A stretch of 64,000 bases of DNA from positions 102,991,571-103,055,570 of the forward strand of contig NC_091392.1 of assembly GCF_032191515.1 (NCBI RefSeq), read 5' to 3'. The stretch's first letter is position 1, and every line of letters starts with the position of its first letter. This DNA comes from Phaenicophaeus curvirostris (Eukaryota; Chordata; Aves; Cuculiformes; Cuculidae). Shown one piece after another: positions 1 through 10,976 of the stretch. Both the position numbers and the translations under genes were made by a program. The notes under the pieces were generated by a model. The model worked only from the letters and a program-made list of their open reading frames with translations. It had not been told where the DNA came from and ran no database searches.

Positions 1-574
1 AAGTTCAGATAGCCTTTCTGAGATGTAAAACCTTCATTCTCTTTTCCATATCTGCTGCATTTTCCTGATCAGGATACTTTTATGAGCTTTATCCTTTTTA
101 TTTATTTTTCTACAATAATACTGAAACAAAACTTAAAATGCACACTCATATTTACTTCATATACTCACTTACTTCATATACTCCTAATAGATAGGATTAA
201 TAGCATAGGGAAATTGTCCAGGCTCAGTATATTCAGCCTATCAATTCTAGTTCTTTGCTGCTGTTAGCTCTATAACAAATAACTTCAGAACTTAAATTAT
301 GTTCCAGAACTGATGAGATGATTAAAAATATGCTGTAAGGAATTTTCTTAAAAGGAGAAACAAAGGAGGAGGGGTGGGGAAAAAGAGCATGATATTATTT
401 TAAGGAATGATCTTCACTTTCAAATTAAAGTTTAGATTATGAGGGAAACTTATTTAGCATACCATGATCTTGATAAAATTTAATGCAATATTCAAATATA
501 TTTTATCTGAGACTCCAATTCCTTAGAAATATTAAAACTGAGATTTCAGGTCTTGCCTCAGATTCTCTCTTCCC
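1..574. other. Non-coding, nothing recognised
   Basis: AT-rich unique-looking DNA. No repeat, splice-bounded frame or RNA gene recognised. Confidence 0.5.
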
Positions 575-1838
575 TCTTGGAGGAACAGGGAACCCATTAC
601 GGTCTGGGAGGAGCTTGCTGGTAACTTGAGCGATGGACACGGGTAAACCGATGGATGTCATCTATCTAGACTTCTGTAAAGCCTTTGATACAGTTCCCCC
701 ACAACATCCTTCTCTCTGAATTGGAGAGATGTGGATTTGATGGGTGGACTAATCAGTGGATAAGAAACTGGTTGGATGGTCGTATTCAAAGAGCAGTGGT
801 CAATGGGTCAAAGTCCAGATGGAGATCTGCGAGAAGTGGTGTCCCTCAGGGATCCGCACTGGGACTGGTGCTGTTTAATATCTTCATCAATGATTTGACA
901 GTGATATTTAGTGCACCCTCAGCAAGTTTGCAGATGACACCAAGTTGAGTGGTGTAGTTGCCACACCAGAAGGATGGGATGTCATCCAGAGGGACCTAGA
1001 CATGCTGGGGAAGTGGGCTTGTGAGAACCTCATGAGGTTCAACAGGGCTAAATGCAAGGTCCTGCACCGGGGTTGGGACAATCCCCGATTTCAGTACAAG
1101 ATATATGATGACATGATTGAGAGCAGCCCTGCAGAGAAGGACTTGGGGGTGCTGGTTTATGAGAAGCTCAACATGAGCTAGCAGTGTGCACTTGCGGCCC
1201 AGAAGACCAAACATATCCTGGGCTGCATAAAAAGAAATGTGGCCAGCAGGTTGAGGGAAGTGATTCTGCCCCTCTATTGCTGTCTTGTGAGACCTCATTT
1301 GGAGTACCGTGTCTAGTTCTGGAATCCTCAACATAAGAAGGCTATGGAACCGTTGGAACGGGTCCAGAGAAGGGCTACAAAGATGATCAGAGGGCTGGAG
1401 CACCTTCCATATGAGGACAGGCTTGAAAAAGTTGGGCTTTTTCAGCCTGGAGAACAGAAGGGTCCTAGGAGACCTTATAATGACCTTGCAGTACCTGAAA
1501 TGGGCATACAAGCAAGCTGGAGAGGGACTATTCATAAACACTTGTGGAGGTAGGATGAGGGGGGAGGGATATAAACTGGAGAGGGGCAGATTTAGGCTTG
1601 ATATAAGGAAGAATTTCTTCACCATGAGAGTGGTGAGGCACTGGAACATGTTGCCCGAGGAAGCTGTGGATGCCCCATCCCTGGAGGTGTTCAAGGCCAG
1701 GTTGGATGGGGCCTTGGGTAGCCTGATCTAGTGGGATGTTCCTGCCCATGGCAGGGGAGTTGGAACTTGATGATCTTTAGGGTCCCTTCCAACCCTAACT
1801 ATTCTATGATTCTATGATTATATGATCCTACGATTCTA
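575..1838 (+). mobile_element. CR1 LINE, 5'-truncated, ORF2 (reverse transcriptase) pseudogene plus 3' tail
   Basis: About 1.26 kb of the 3' end of a CR1 retrotransposon. The reverse-transcriptase core is readable: DFCKAFDTV-like sequence near 668-700, GVPQGS at 838-855 followed by LFNIFINDL, and the FADD catalytic box at 927-938. FADD is in another frame from GVPQGS. Comparison with the copy at 58 kb points to a one-base deletion near 893. Further stops occur at 1179-1181 (TAG where the other copy has a Trp codon) and near 1315 (TAG in place of Gln). The C-terminal part runs to a natural stop near 1729, then a tail ending in ATTCTATGATTCTATG-like repeats to about 1838. The 5' limit is approximate. 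Dead copy of the same subfamily as 58146-59178. Confidence 0.93.
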
Positions 1839-4800
1839 TACCTTAATTTTTCATAGGTTGTTGACAGCACATAGACTAAATAAATCCTTTTCATAAAGCC
1901 TACTCAAGAGATTACCAAGATGTATACAGAACAGCACTTTCTTGCACGTAGTCTGTGATTCCCCAACCCCTGTTGGCTATTCTTCTTGCAGGAGGCTGAA
2001 ACAGAAATAGCAGACCAGAAGGACTTGCACTCAGAAAGATTCATGTCCTGCATTCACAAAACTCTCCTCTGAAATAATCCCAGATCTCCTTTTTCATTCC
2101 TTCTCATATACTTTAAGGGCCGACACTGCACTGCCCTGCATCTCACTCCCCTGGATCTGGCAGAGTTCCGCATGGGCCCTTTACCCAGACAGCAAATGCA
2201 AGGGTTATGTCCTCCCTGCCTTCCTCTTGAGGCTTGAAGTGCTGATGTTATGATTATTTTTTTTTTCACTTTGACCAAAAGATTTACAGTCTCGAGAGCA
2301 GTAGAAATGCAATTAATTCAAATCTTCATGCTTTTCTTCATGGTCAACTCCTGGTTTAAAAGCTAGTGGGAGCAAACTTTAGAGTAAGACAGACAGTATG
2401 AAGCAGCAAAAAGCTAGTACTAGCTTTGATCCCAGAAAGACTAGGAGGCAATAGTATTCCTCACTTACAGGGAGAAGCTGTTATACCTGCTGGGATAGGG
2501 ACGGGGCGGCACTTTCCAGAGGTGCAGTCAGTCCCCAGCATCCCCCTGCAATGACAGCTTAGCTGCTCGTTGTCCCAAACCACAGCTGGATGGCACCACC
2601 TTATCCAAGGAAAGAGAGGAAAGGGTTGCTATTAACAGCCATAACAACCTTATCGGATCAGTCTCAATTTCAATTTCAAAGGGATTCTGCCACTCTTCCA
2701 GTATCTTCATGAAAACTGGCACTTTCTTCTTTTCCCCTAAGTAGCTACCATTTCACACAAGTCTATTTAACCAAAAAGCAGACAAAGTTAAAAGTCCTTA
2801 TATTGTTTAAGCTTCACCTTTGCTGGTGACTCCAGAAAGATGAATGTGCTCTAGGGGAGAACTGAATATTCTTGAAATCCTGATGTAAATTTCTGTCTCT
2901 GAGAAGACTTGTTGGTGGGGCAAGATATGAAAATCCTTTCTAATTGCTTTTGTTCTAATTAAGGGCAAAGCCAAGCTATTTTTCTTTCTGTTAGAGCGGA
3001 ATCTCAAGAGGAAGAATTCTGGCAGGTCTTTTTGCCAACAGAGACTGCAGTCTGTGCTCCCAAAATGCTTCTTGTTTCATAGTTTTGTTTCCACATTGAC
3101 TCACCACTTTGCTATGTATATGTATGCGTCCTTATTTTAAAATTTTATAAGTAGAATTTATAAAAGTGCATATATTCATCCCTATTTCATTGCATTTGCA
3201 AAATTCCAATCAATTTGCTCCAATCTGGGAGCAGGGTTAGGTCAGAAATAAGTACTTTTGAGATTACCAACCCAGGTCTGTTGCATTTTTTACAATGGAA
3301 ACACATATTTCATAAAACCTGAAAAATATATGACTTGGTTGATTAAATATTGTTGAGGCATTATCAGTAATCTGCTTTCCATCTGTGATGCTGATCTCTG
3401 CACCATTATGTTGCTATTTCATGCTCTCCACTCCATTAACACTGGGGATGTGTAGTAGGGGCCAACACTTCTCCAAGCGTAAGAAATTCAGCAAGATTAC
3501 AACTTTGGCTTTTATAATTTAAATAGATTCACTGAAATCTGAGATGCCACATGTACCTGTGGGGTTTTTTTTAATTGGTGAAGATAATTTAAATGTGAAG
3601 CTACAATGTATTTTCAGAAAAGATTGCTGGATTACCATTATTTTTCAAGAAAAATGAAATAGCTTTTGAGCATTTTTATTAAGTTTGACCATTAAGACTG
3701 CAATTGTTCAAGATCCAAATGTTTTTTTAAGTTTGTAACAAGATTGCAATATAAATTACTACAAAGCTAGTTTCCTCTATATAATATTATATATCAACTT
3801 GAGATAAGGTTAGACTGAGTAGTGTACAAATGATTTCTGGAAAAATGAGTACTTTCAAGGACTCAAATATTTACCATTGCGGATTTTGGAATGTAATTGT
3901 TCCGTAGTACGCAATATTGTTTTATTTGAGAATTAATAGTTTACTTCCTTGGTTACATATTGATTCTGTTCACTGTTCCAAAATCTTATGAATATTTTGT
4001 TTTCTGTGGGGATTTCCTATGCATTTTATCATCTGAATAAATGAAGTAATTCACAAACCAACTGCTTCTTGCTCTCAATGGCTTTAGGGGACCTTGTCAT
4101 TCCCTGTTGCCTTTTCTTAGGCCCAGCTGTGTGGCTCTGAAATCACTCAACTGGTAATTAGGTATTTATCAGATTGTTTCTGAAAAGGGATGAGACAGTT
4201 ATCTGACACAATTATCTTTGAAAATTGAATCCATCTTTTCTGGTCCTGCTGAGGACGTTCAAAGGTACTGTGAATGTTTAAAGCTAAATGCCTTTCAAAA
4301 ACCCTTGCTATTTTAGACCAGGTATGGAAGAGTAAAAAGGCAGTGAAAGGAATTTTTTTTAACCTTTCAGGTTCTGGATATTCTTTCTATCAAATGTTAC
4401 TCCTTTTCTATGTGACTGTTTGGAAGTACTTTTGACGATCACCACTTTACTTTTTCAAACATCCACTGCTTAATAGCATTTGAATAGTCATAGTATTTCT
4501 TATGAATCAAGAAATCACTAATTAAATCAAGGTATTATTAGTGATAGGGTTTTTTGCCTGTTCAAAAAGTGATCAGTATGTATTTCTAGAAAAGCAGTTT
4601 AGGAACATGGTATTTCATACTGGGAAATCTGCAACAAATAGGGTACCCAGTTTTTATCCAAATATTCTGTTGAAAATCTTTCTAGTTGAGACATGATTTG
4701 TTGATTTAATATTCCAAAGGGCAAAAAGAGATAATGCATCATTATCTAAGACACAATAATGTTCTTGCTTTATTTACATCATTCCTTGCTTTTATTTTCA

Positions 4801-4948
4801 AAAATCATAGAATTTTTTACATTTAGCCAGTTGGTAAGATTTGTCTATTTGAAAACAAAGGGCTCATACCACTGTTACTGAATTTGTCATAAAGTTAGAT
4901 TAAAGTGCAGGCATATTCTTATAATTTTGAGGAGATATTATTGCTTTT
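1839..4948. other. Non-coding, no gene or clear repeat
   Basis: AT-rich sequence with a more GC-rich patch around 2480-2620. Contains a perfect 9-bp inverted repeat (arms 4514-4522 and 4537-4545, 14-base loop). Short frames here (60-75 codons) have no recognisable domain. Confidence 0.5.
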
Positions 4949-5165
4949 CATAGAATCATAGAATCATAGAATAACCAGGTTGGAAGAGACCCACCGGATC
5001 ATCAAGTCCAACCATTCCTATCAAACACTAAACCATGCCCCTTAGCACCTCGTCCACCCATGCCTTAAACACCTCCAGGGAAGGTGACTCAACCACCTCC
5101 CTGGGCAGCCTGTTCCAGTGCCCAATGACCCTTTCTGTGAAGAATTTTTTCCTAATGTCCAGAGA
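4949..5165 (-). mobile_element. CR1 LINE 3' end, short fragment
   Basis: On the minus strand this is the extreme 3' end of CR1: the last ORF2 codons (RKKFFTE..GHW..LPREV-like, ending before about 5030), the short 3'UTR (GGAATGGTTGGACTTGATGATCC), and the terminal ATTCTATGATTCTATG repeats, which appear on the plus strand as CATAGAATCATAGAATCATAG. About 217 bp, severely 5'-truncated as is normal for CR1. Same young subfamily as 31808-32322 and 40858-41300. Confidence 0.93.
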
Positions 5166-8100
5166 ATTTTAATGAGTTCCAACCTCTTTGAAGGAACCTT
5201 TAAGTTTGAACAGAAGGTACTTAATTCTTGCATCACTTATTTGCAAAAGGAGTTTATAGAAATGAAAGGTGAAGGTATCTGAGAAATAGCGGTAGACTAC
5301 CACCTTATTTCTTTCTTCCTGACATTTACAAGTAGGAGTACATCTAAAGGGAACTTTCCTTTTTGCTTTTGTCATACTGTTTTCCAGACTTGAGAAATGG
5401 CAAGAAAATAATTTTATATTATACATTTTCCTTTCTTCTGAGTAGGTATAGACTAGTATTTGATGCTTAGCATTCTTGTAATTTGGCTTCAGAATCTTGT
5501 TGAATTTTTTTTCATGGCTGATGAATCATAAATAATCCAAGAATTTTGTAATTTTTTTTCTCATTTCTATGTGCTAGTTTTTTGCAGACAACCTCTCTCA
5601 GTCAGTGTTGCAGCTACTCAACAAGAATTGTTGTTTTTTCCTTTCCCCTCTCTGCTTTATACCTAGTTTTGTATATGGTATCACATTCAATTCCAACTCT
5701 GAATTCATAATTTTCCCATATGGTTTTCCATACTGCTGTTACTACAGGATTTGCTTCACATTTGCTTGCTTTCCCTTTTTAAGAGATGGACCCTTATTGT
5801 TTGAAAAAGGAGGCCCAGCTTCATTAAAGGGGATACAATTTTGAAAATAAAATTAAATTGCATTTTTTTTTAAGGAAAAATGAACAAGTGTTTCACAATT
5901 CTTGTGGTTTAGAGTTGCATGGAACATGTCAGTTGAAGTTTCTAGAGATTGAAGTTTTGCTTACTTGGCAAGTTATTATTATAGAGAAATTTGTTGTTCT
6001 GTGAGTGAGAATTATGATAGAGAGCCTGGCTACAGTTGGGAAGAACCAATCAAATTGTCATTTTCCTCTAGCTTTGAAGCACAAGTAAATTTTAACAGAT
6101 TAAAGATGTTTCTAAAACTACATCACCTCTTCCTTTCATTCAAGTGTTGTGCATGTGCACACACCGAGAGTATCCTGTATTGCGAAGCTTTTAGCTGACA
6201 CCTTAAGATCTTTCCTTCTCACTCTCTTGTATGGCTTCTTGAAAGTGATAATATAATTATCTTTACTTCTCCCCTGTCTTCCCACAGCTTTTAACTGTAC
6301 CAAGAGCTCCAGCAAAAAAAGTTTTAATTAACAGAATGAAATCACCTTCTGGATTTGAGGAAGGTTTGGTCCAGTGAATTCACTGGCAACTGTTACAGTT
6401 ATCTTTGGCCTCTGATTGCTCCTCTGAGAGTGACTGAATATGAAATATGGAACAAAACCTGCAATACTGTGGATCTGTGCAAAACAGTAGTTTGCCAGTT
6501 AGAACTGATTTTTGCATTCCAAGGCAGTAATTGGCCTGAACACAAGCACTGTGACGACAGGCAATGGCTTACAACACTGCACAGCATATTTAAGCATTAG
6601 TCTATATGTAATTCTGCTTACCTGTGGGACCATAAGGTTATTCTCCAAAAGAATGTCTTCATAAACCTCCTCAAATTTCCATTTTTGACCAGCAGTCTGA
6701 GATCAGGCAGGGGCAGGTGCCTGAAGTTTTCTGTAGTGGCTCCAATTCACAGAACAATTGGAAGTGATTGTTTTAAAGTTAAAGGGATGGTTTGCAGGTT
6801 TTGGTTTGTTTTGGTTTTGTTTTCTCTTTACATTCCTTAACACGCCACTTCATGCCCCATACCTTGCATTGCACATTTATAGCATTATAAATATATTTCT
6901 TCCTTACGCAGAAGTCATGTTCTGTTGCTCACTGCCTCATTTATGTACTGCTCTCTGGGGAAAATTTATTTGTTAAAGTTGTTTCTTATTCAAAATTAAT
7001 TTCAGCTTATATAGCCAGACATGCGAGGGAAATGTTAGAAATTAGCGGACTTTCATGTAGAGAGATTTCATATGAGTCTAAGTGGGTAGGAGAAAAGATG
7101 TTTCTTTTGTCATGATTTTTGCTCCTCACACTGAGTTTTCATGTGTAGGCAACCTAGTAGAGAATATTTAGGGTTTGGGCTACAGTTTATGCCACAGTTT
7201 TTCAGGCTGATATTGCTGTTTGGCTTTCTGCTGCAGTCTTTCAGTACAAGTGGAAGAACATGCATACAACTTTCTTTCTTTCTTTTTTTTTTCCTTCATT
7301 TAAGTTTGTCACCTGCGAGCTTAGAAATGTTAATTGAGCACATTCAATCCATTGCTATTTTTATTATTATTATTATTTCTTTTACTTTTGGTTTTCTCAC
7401 AGCATTTAAAACAACCCCCACGGCTGAAAGTAAGTGAAGTCTTGCATCGTAGTTGTTAAAAGTAATCAAACAATTGGTTCTACAAAAGCAAATGTTTTTG
7501 AATACTAAAAGATTAAATAAGGTGAGCTTCATGAACGGCTGTCGAAACTGTCACTGCAAGGATCACAATCCAGATCCATAGATACTCTCTACTGATAAAT
7601 GCTCTGATTCAAATCGATTTATATTTTTTTAGCTGTTTTGATCTTAGTCAAAATGATTTACTTTACAACAGAAAAGGAGATGGCCAGACTTTTTTCCCCT
7701 AGTTCATCAACCCTCTCTCATTCTTGCTCCTAAACGGAAACAGTTGAGACAATGTATGGTAGTGCTTCCTTCTCATCCTCCTGGAACTCCAAATAAATTT
7801 AGTTTAAAAAAGACAGGATGTTTAAAATAGTAGAGAGAAGTTCTTAATTTCAGCTATGTATAACTGTACTGATCATAATGCACAGGAGGAGTAAGTTCAG
7901 AAGTAGTATCAGTCTAAACAGAAATGATCAGATAACTGGATGCCCAACTAATAGACGTTAAGACTTTATAACAAAAGGATTGAAAGTATAGGAATATATA
8001 CGGGAATCAAATATCAGCAGGCCTAACAATGCATGCCAAGCTTTTATGATTTTCTGCATTCAAGAGGAGTTAACATTGCTTCAAAAGGAAATTTTTGAAT

Positions 8101-9660
8101 TTTTAATGATTTTGATGAAATTTTGCTAGTCCATGGCAAAACAGCCTTTGGCTACACAGCAAATCAAAATTCTGTCTCATCCCATAGGTAAGCAATTTTT
8201 AGCATAATATATACCAAAGTGCACAGTTTTTATAAAGGAAACTTAATTTTACGTGTTAGAATCTTAATTATCTGACCTTTGTGTGCTTTTTTTTTCCATA
8301 TTCAGCATACTGTCAAAATCTAGTCTTACTAAGCTGTTTACCATTTCTGAGATTAGCATCAATATTATTCAAATAAAATAAAAAAAAATAAAAGAGGAAA
8401 AGAAATTAAAAGAAAACTAGCCTACTACCCTTGGTTTGGGTCTTGTCTCAGTGTCTTTGCTTCTGGTGTTGAATGCTGCACTGGCTGTAGTGATAAATAG
8501 CACTATACTTAGAAAGTGGAAGAAAATAATTGATTAGGCCCTTTCCCTGCATTTACCATAGCGTTTCTTTCCCCTCTGGGTTTGTGCAGTTTAATTTCCC
8601 ATTGACTCTTTAATGATTATAATGTCATAGAAGAACCAGTGTTTATCTTCATTGTGCACTCTGGACAATGCATTGAACCTGATTCTTATTTTGCACATTC
8701 TGGTGTAGATATGTAGTCATTTGAAATGGAGTTAAGCGAGGTCTCAGGCCACTTGAATTTATATGGCAAGTGTGTCTTTTCTGTCACTGACAACATCTAG
8801 TGCCAGTTCTTATACTACAATATTAGCTTTGTATTTCAGACACTGAAAGACTAACTGCAGAGAAGGACCAAACACAGAAACATTTAGCTCAGTTAATACA
8901 ATCGAAAAGTTAAATGTTATGACACTGAGAAATTTGTATGTGAATAGAAGTTCGAAATGCATGTGGCAGATACTTCTTGGCCTTTTAGTATGTAGTAAGG
9001 GAAGGAGTGTTTTAAATTGCCAGCTGAATCACTTTGATTGTGATACATTTCTGTGGGTTTCTTCCACTCTAGTGTAGTATTTGAACTGCAAAACAGTTTC
9101 AGTAGACTATGATAAGACAGATCTTGTTTCTCTTCTACTGAACTCAACTTCTATCTGAAAACCATTTTCCATTCTGATGACAACTTTTTCTACTTTATCC
9201 TTCCTGTGATCCAGGGCTACTATTTCAGAAGGAAGCACTACACTCCATATACAAAGAATTAGCCTATTCTTCAGTATTGTTTTCAGGAATATCTACAAGA
9301 ATTGTTCTTTACCTGTAAACTAAAAATTTTCATTAAAGCTGTCTTCACTGAAATTTTCTATAAGAATAATGTTTTTAATAACATTGATGTAGTTTCAGGT
9401 TTTACAATTAAATATTGTATTTCAAACATAAACCACAAACAGACTTAGAGGGCAGAAAAGGTTTTAACGAACAAGCCAGGCAGTCATGGTCTGAGCTCCC
9501 TGTGGAGCTCTGTCACGTACAAAGGGATTAAAAGGAAGTCTTAGTTTATCGATTAAGTCGAAGAGAGATGTGTGGAAAAGGCATGGGATACCTTCACAGA
9601 TAGGGCAAGTGCCATAAAGTATTTTCTGGGATTCATCTCCCCCTGCCAGAACTTTATGGT
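5166..9660. other. Non-coding, mostly unrecognised
   Basis: No gene seen. Holds poly-T near 7264-7290, an ATT run near 7360-7376, a 7-bp perfect hairpin at 9493-9510 (GAGCTCC, loop CTGT, GGAGCTC), and a possible ancient interspersed repeat at 8675-8750. Confidence 0.45.
8675..8750. repeat. Possible ancient amniote interspersed repeat
   Basis: The string with CCTGATTCTTATTTTGCACA, CTGGTGTAGAT and GGAGTTAAGC resembles a motif series common in reptile and bird DNA (CCTGATTCT..CACTGGTGTAAAT..GGAGTTAC). Resemblance is by eye only, with no family name assigned. Confidence 0.25.
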
Positions 9661-10030
9661 TGTGGTGGCTTTACCTTGGCTAAAGAGTAAAATTTATTGT
9701 TGATTAAAAGAGCAAAGGTAAGAAAGAAAGACAAAAACTAACACCACTACTACCACTCCCACCCCCGTGCAGGTTTTTCTAGCCTCAACTTCAACACTTC
9801 ATCACCAACTCTCCCACCTCTACTCCCTGCCCCCACCCCATTCCCCCAGATTGATGCAGGGCAGTGTTTTGTGTTTGTTTGGTTTTTTTTTTTCTCTGTT
9901 CCTCTGTCTATCTGGATTTTTGTCCTTTCTTACACAGGCTTTCCCAAAGACGCTACCAGCTTGGGTGACAGGCTTAGCTTTGCCCTGTAGAGAGTCTGCT
10001 GGAGCTGTAGTGTGCCAGCTCCTTGCCGCA
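9661..10030. mobile_element. Internally deleted LTR (avian ERV-type) remnant
   Basis: Begins TGTGGTGGCTTTACC and ends CTTGCCGCA, so the ends are TG and CA. Inside are blocks I recognise from a widespread avian LTR: TAAAATTTATTGTTGATTAAAAG followed by an AC-rich stretch, then a C-rich CACCCCATTCCCCC stretch, then TTTTTTTTCTCTG.. and GCTACCAGCTTGGGTGACAGG. The family is usually longer, so the middle appears deleted. No target-site duplication is evident (left flank CTTTATGGT, right flank AAAACTAGT). The polarity of the parent retrovirus is not decided here. The open frames at 9767-10196 are by-products of this repeat. Confidence 0.55.
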
Positions 10031-10344
10031 AAAAACTAGTACAATTTGGTCTACATAACAAACTCTGTCTCCAGAATGTGTGATTTGAACTCCTATTGAG
10101 ATCCTGATGAGAGCCTGTAGTAGGAGGTGTGTTCTGCCACTGGATGGGAAGACTTAGGCTCTTATTAAATCTCTGAGTCCTTGAATAATTTTGCAAAATA
10201 TATTAATGCGATTATCCTTTAACATTGACATATACGGTGTGAACACTTCACATTTGTCCTGATCCAATATCGGGGAGGGTTCTTAAACGATCCCAAGAGG
10301 CCGAGATTAAGATTCAAACGAGGTCAGATAGCGTACAATCTTGT

Positions 10345-10356
10345 GAGCTTTATTTT
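10345..10356 (-). promoter_or_regulatory. LTR polyadenylation signal (AATAAA)
   Basis: The plus strand reads GTGAGCTTTATT; the minus strand gives AATAAAGCTCAC about 315 bases downstream of the TATA-like box, a spacing that fits an R region between them. Confidence 0.45.
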
Positions 10357-10663
10357 CTGGAACAACTGATAACAGCGATAGGACAGAGAGGAAAAGAAAG
10401 GAAAAGTTAGAATCCCTAAGCAAGAAAACGGTAGAGATGCAGCTAAGTACCACCACCACGAATCCAGTGATGTCCCGTCAGATCGGTCTTGGTGCAGGTG
10501 ATGATGAAGACGCGGCCACCGAGCGACAATGATGCTCCAAGCTCCAGGAAGACCAAGGTGGGGGGGACATATGCAGCAACACACACAAGGTCGAGTCCAC
10601 TGAACAACAAAGCAACTGAGCACCCCGAGCCCACCGAGCAATGAAGAAGCAAGAGGCCCCCTT

Positions 10664-10674
10664 ATTTATCGCCC
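10664..10674 (-). promoter_or_regulatory. LTR TATA-like box
   Basis: Minus-strand GATAAATAAGG within the LTR. It would direct transcription leftward, away from the ROBO1 exon at 12.7 kb. Confidence 0.4.
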
Positions 10675-10849
10675 CAGTCCCCACGATTTCCCCAAACAGT
10701 CCACCCATTTTCAGGAAGACATTGTCCTCCACGCGCACATGCCCAGGTGTTCATGGTGATCCTCTCTACCCAGCTCCAGCGTAGTTGCAGCTTGGTAGCC
10801 ACCGCTTCGGGTGGATGTTGTGGTTTTTCTGTTGGGGACAGTTCGTCTC

Positions 10850-10963
10850 TGTGGTTGGCAGCTCTTACGAGATCAGCTCTTCGTTGCAGTAACGGTCTCT
10901 TACAAGATCGTTGTGGTTGACAGCTCTGTTGATCCAAAACAGTTCAATAACGGTCTCTTACAA
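10850..10963 (-). repeat. Imperfect about 60-bp tandem duplication in LTR U3
   Basis: Two units share TGTGGTTGRCAGCTCT at their left end (10850 and 10912) and AACGGTCTCTTACAA at their right end (10891-10905 and 10949-10963). Duplicated blocks in U3 are typical of LTR enhancers. Confidence 0.6.
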
Positions 10964-10976
10964 CGTTGTAATGACA

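Larger units (their letters stand above)
10255..10976 (-). mobile_element. Probable solo LTR of an endogenous retrovirus
   Basis: About 720 bp, CpG-rich (I count about 30 CpG) inside CpG-poor DNA, bounded by TGT and ACA. Read on the minus strand it has LTR order: a U3-like part with an imperfect tandem duplication of about 60 bp (10850-10905 and 10912-10963, both carrying AACGGTCTCTTACAA), a TATA-like GATAAATAAGG at about 10664-10674, then AATAAAGCTCAC (poly(A) signal) at about 10345-10356 and a short U5. No gag, pol or env sequence flanks it, so it is read as a solo LTR. I could not find a matching target-site duplication, so the exact ends may be off by a few tens of bases. High CpG retention suggests a fairly recent insertion. 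Several 69-105-codon frames on the minus strand are not genes. Confidence 0.65.

Noticed and set aside
996..1694. 232-codon minus-strand frame
   Set aside because: It is the antisense of the CR1 reverse-transcriptase fragment at 575-1838. CR1 often leaves long antisense frames.
10324..10937. Cluster of 69-105-codon frames on the minus strand (Trp/Cys-rich)
   Set aside because: They fall inside the solo LTR, whose GC-richness removes stop codons. No known LTR-encoded protein is recognised.
9661..10976. A complete provirus spanning both LTR-like segments
   Set aside because: The two segments differ in sequence and only 224 bp separate them. No gag, pol or env sequence is present.
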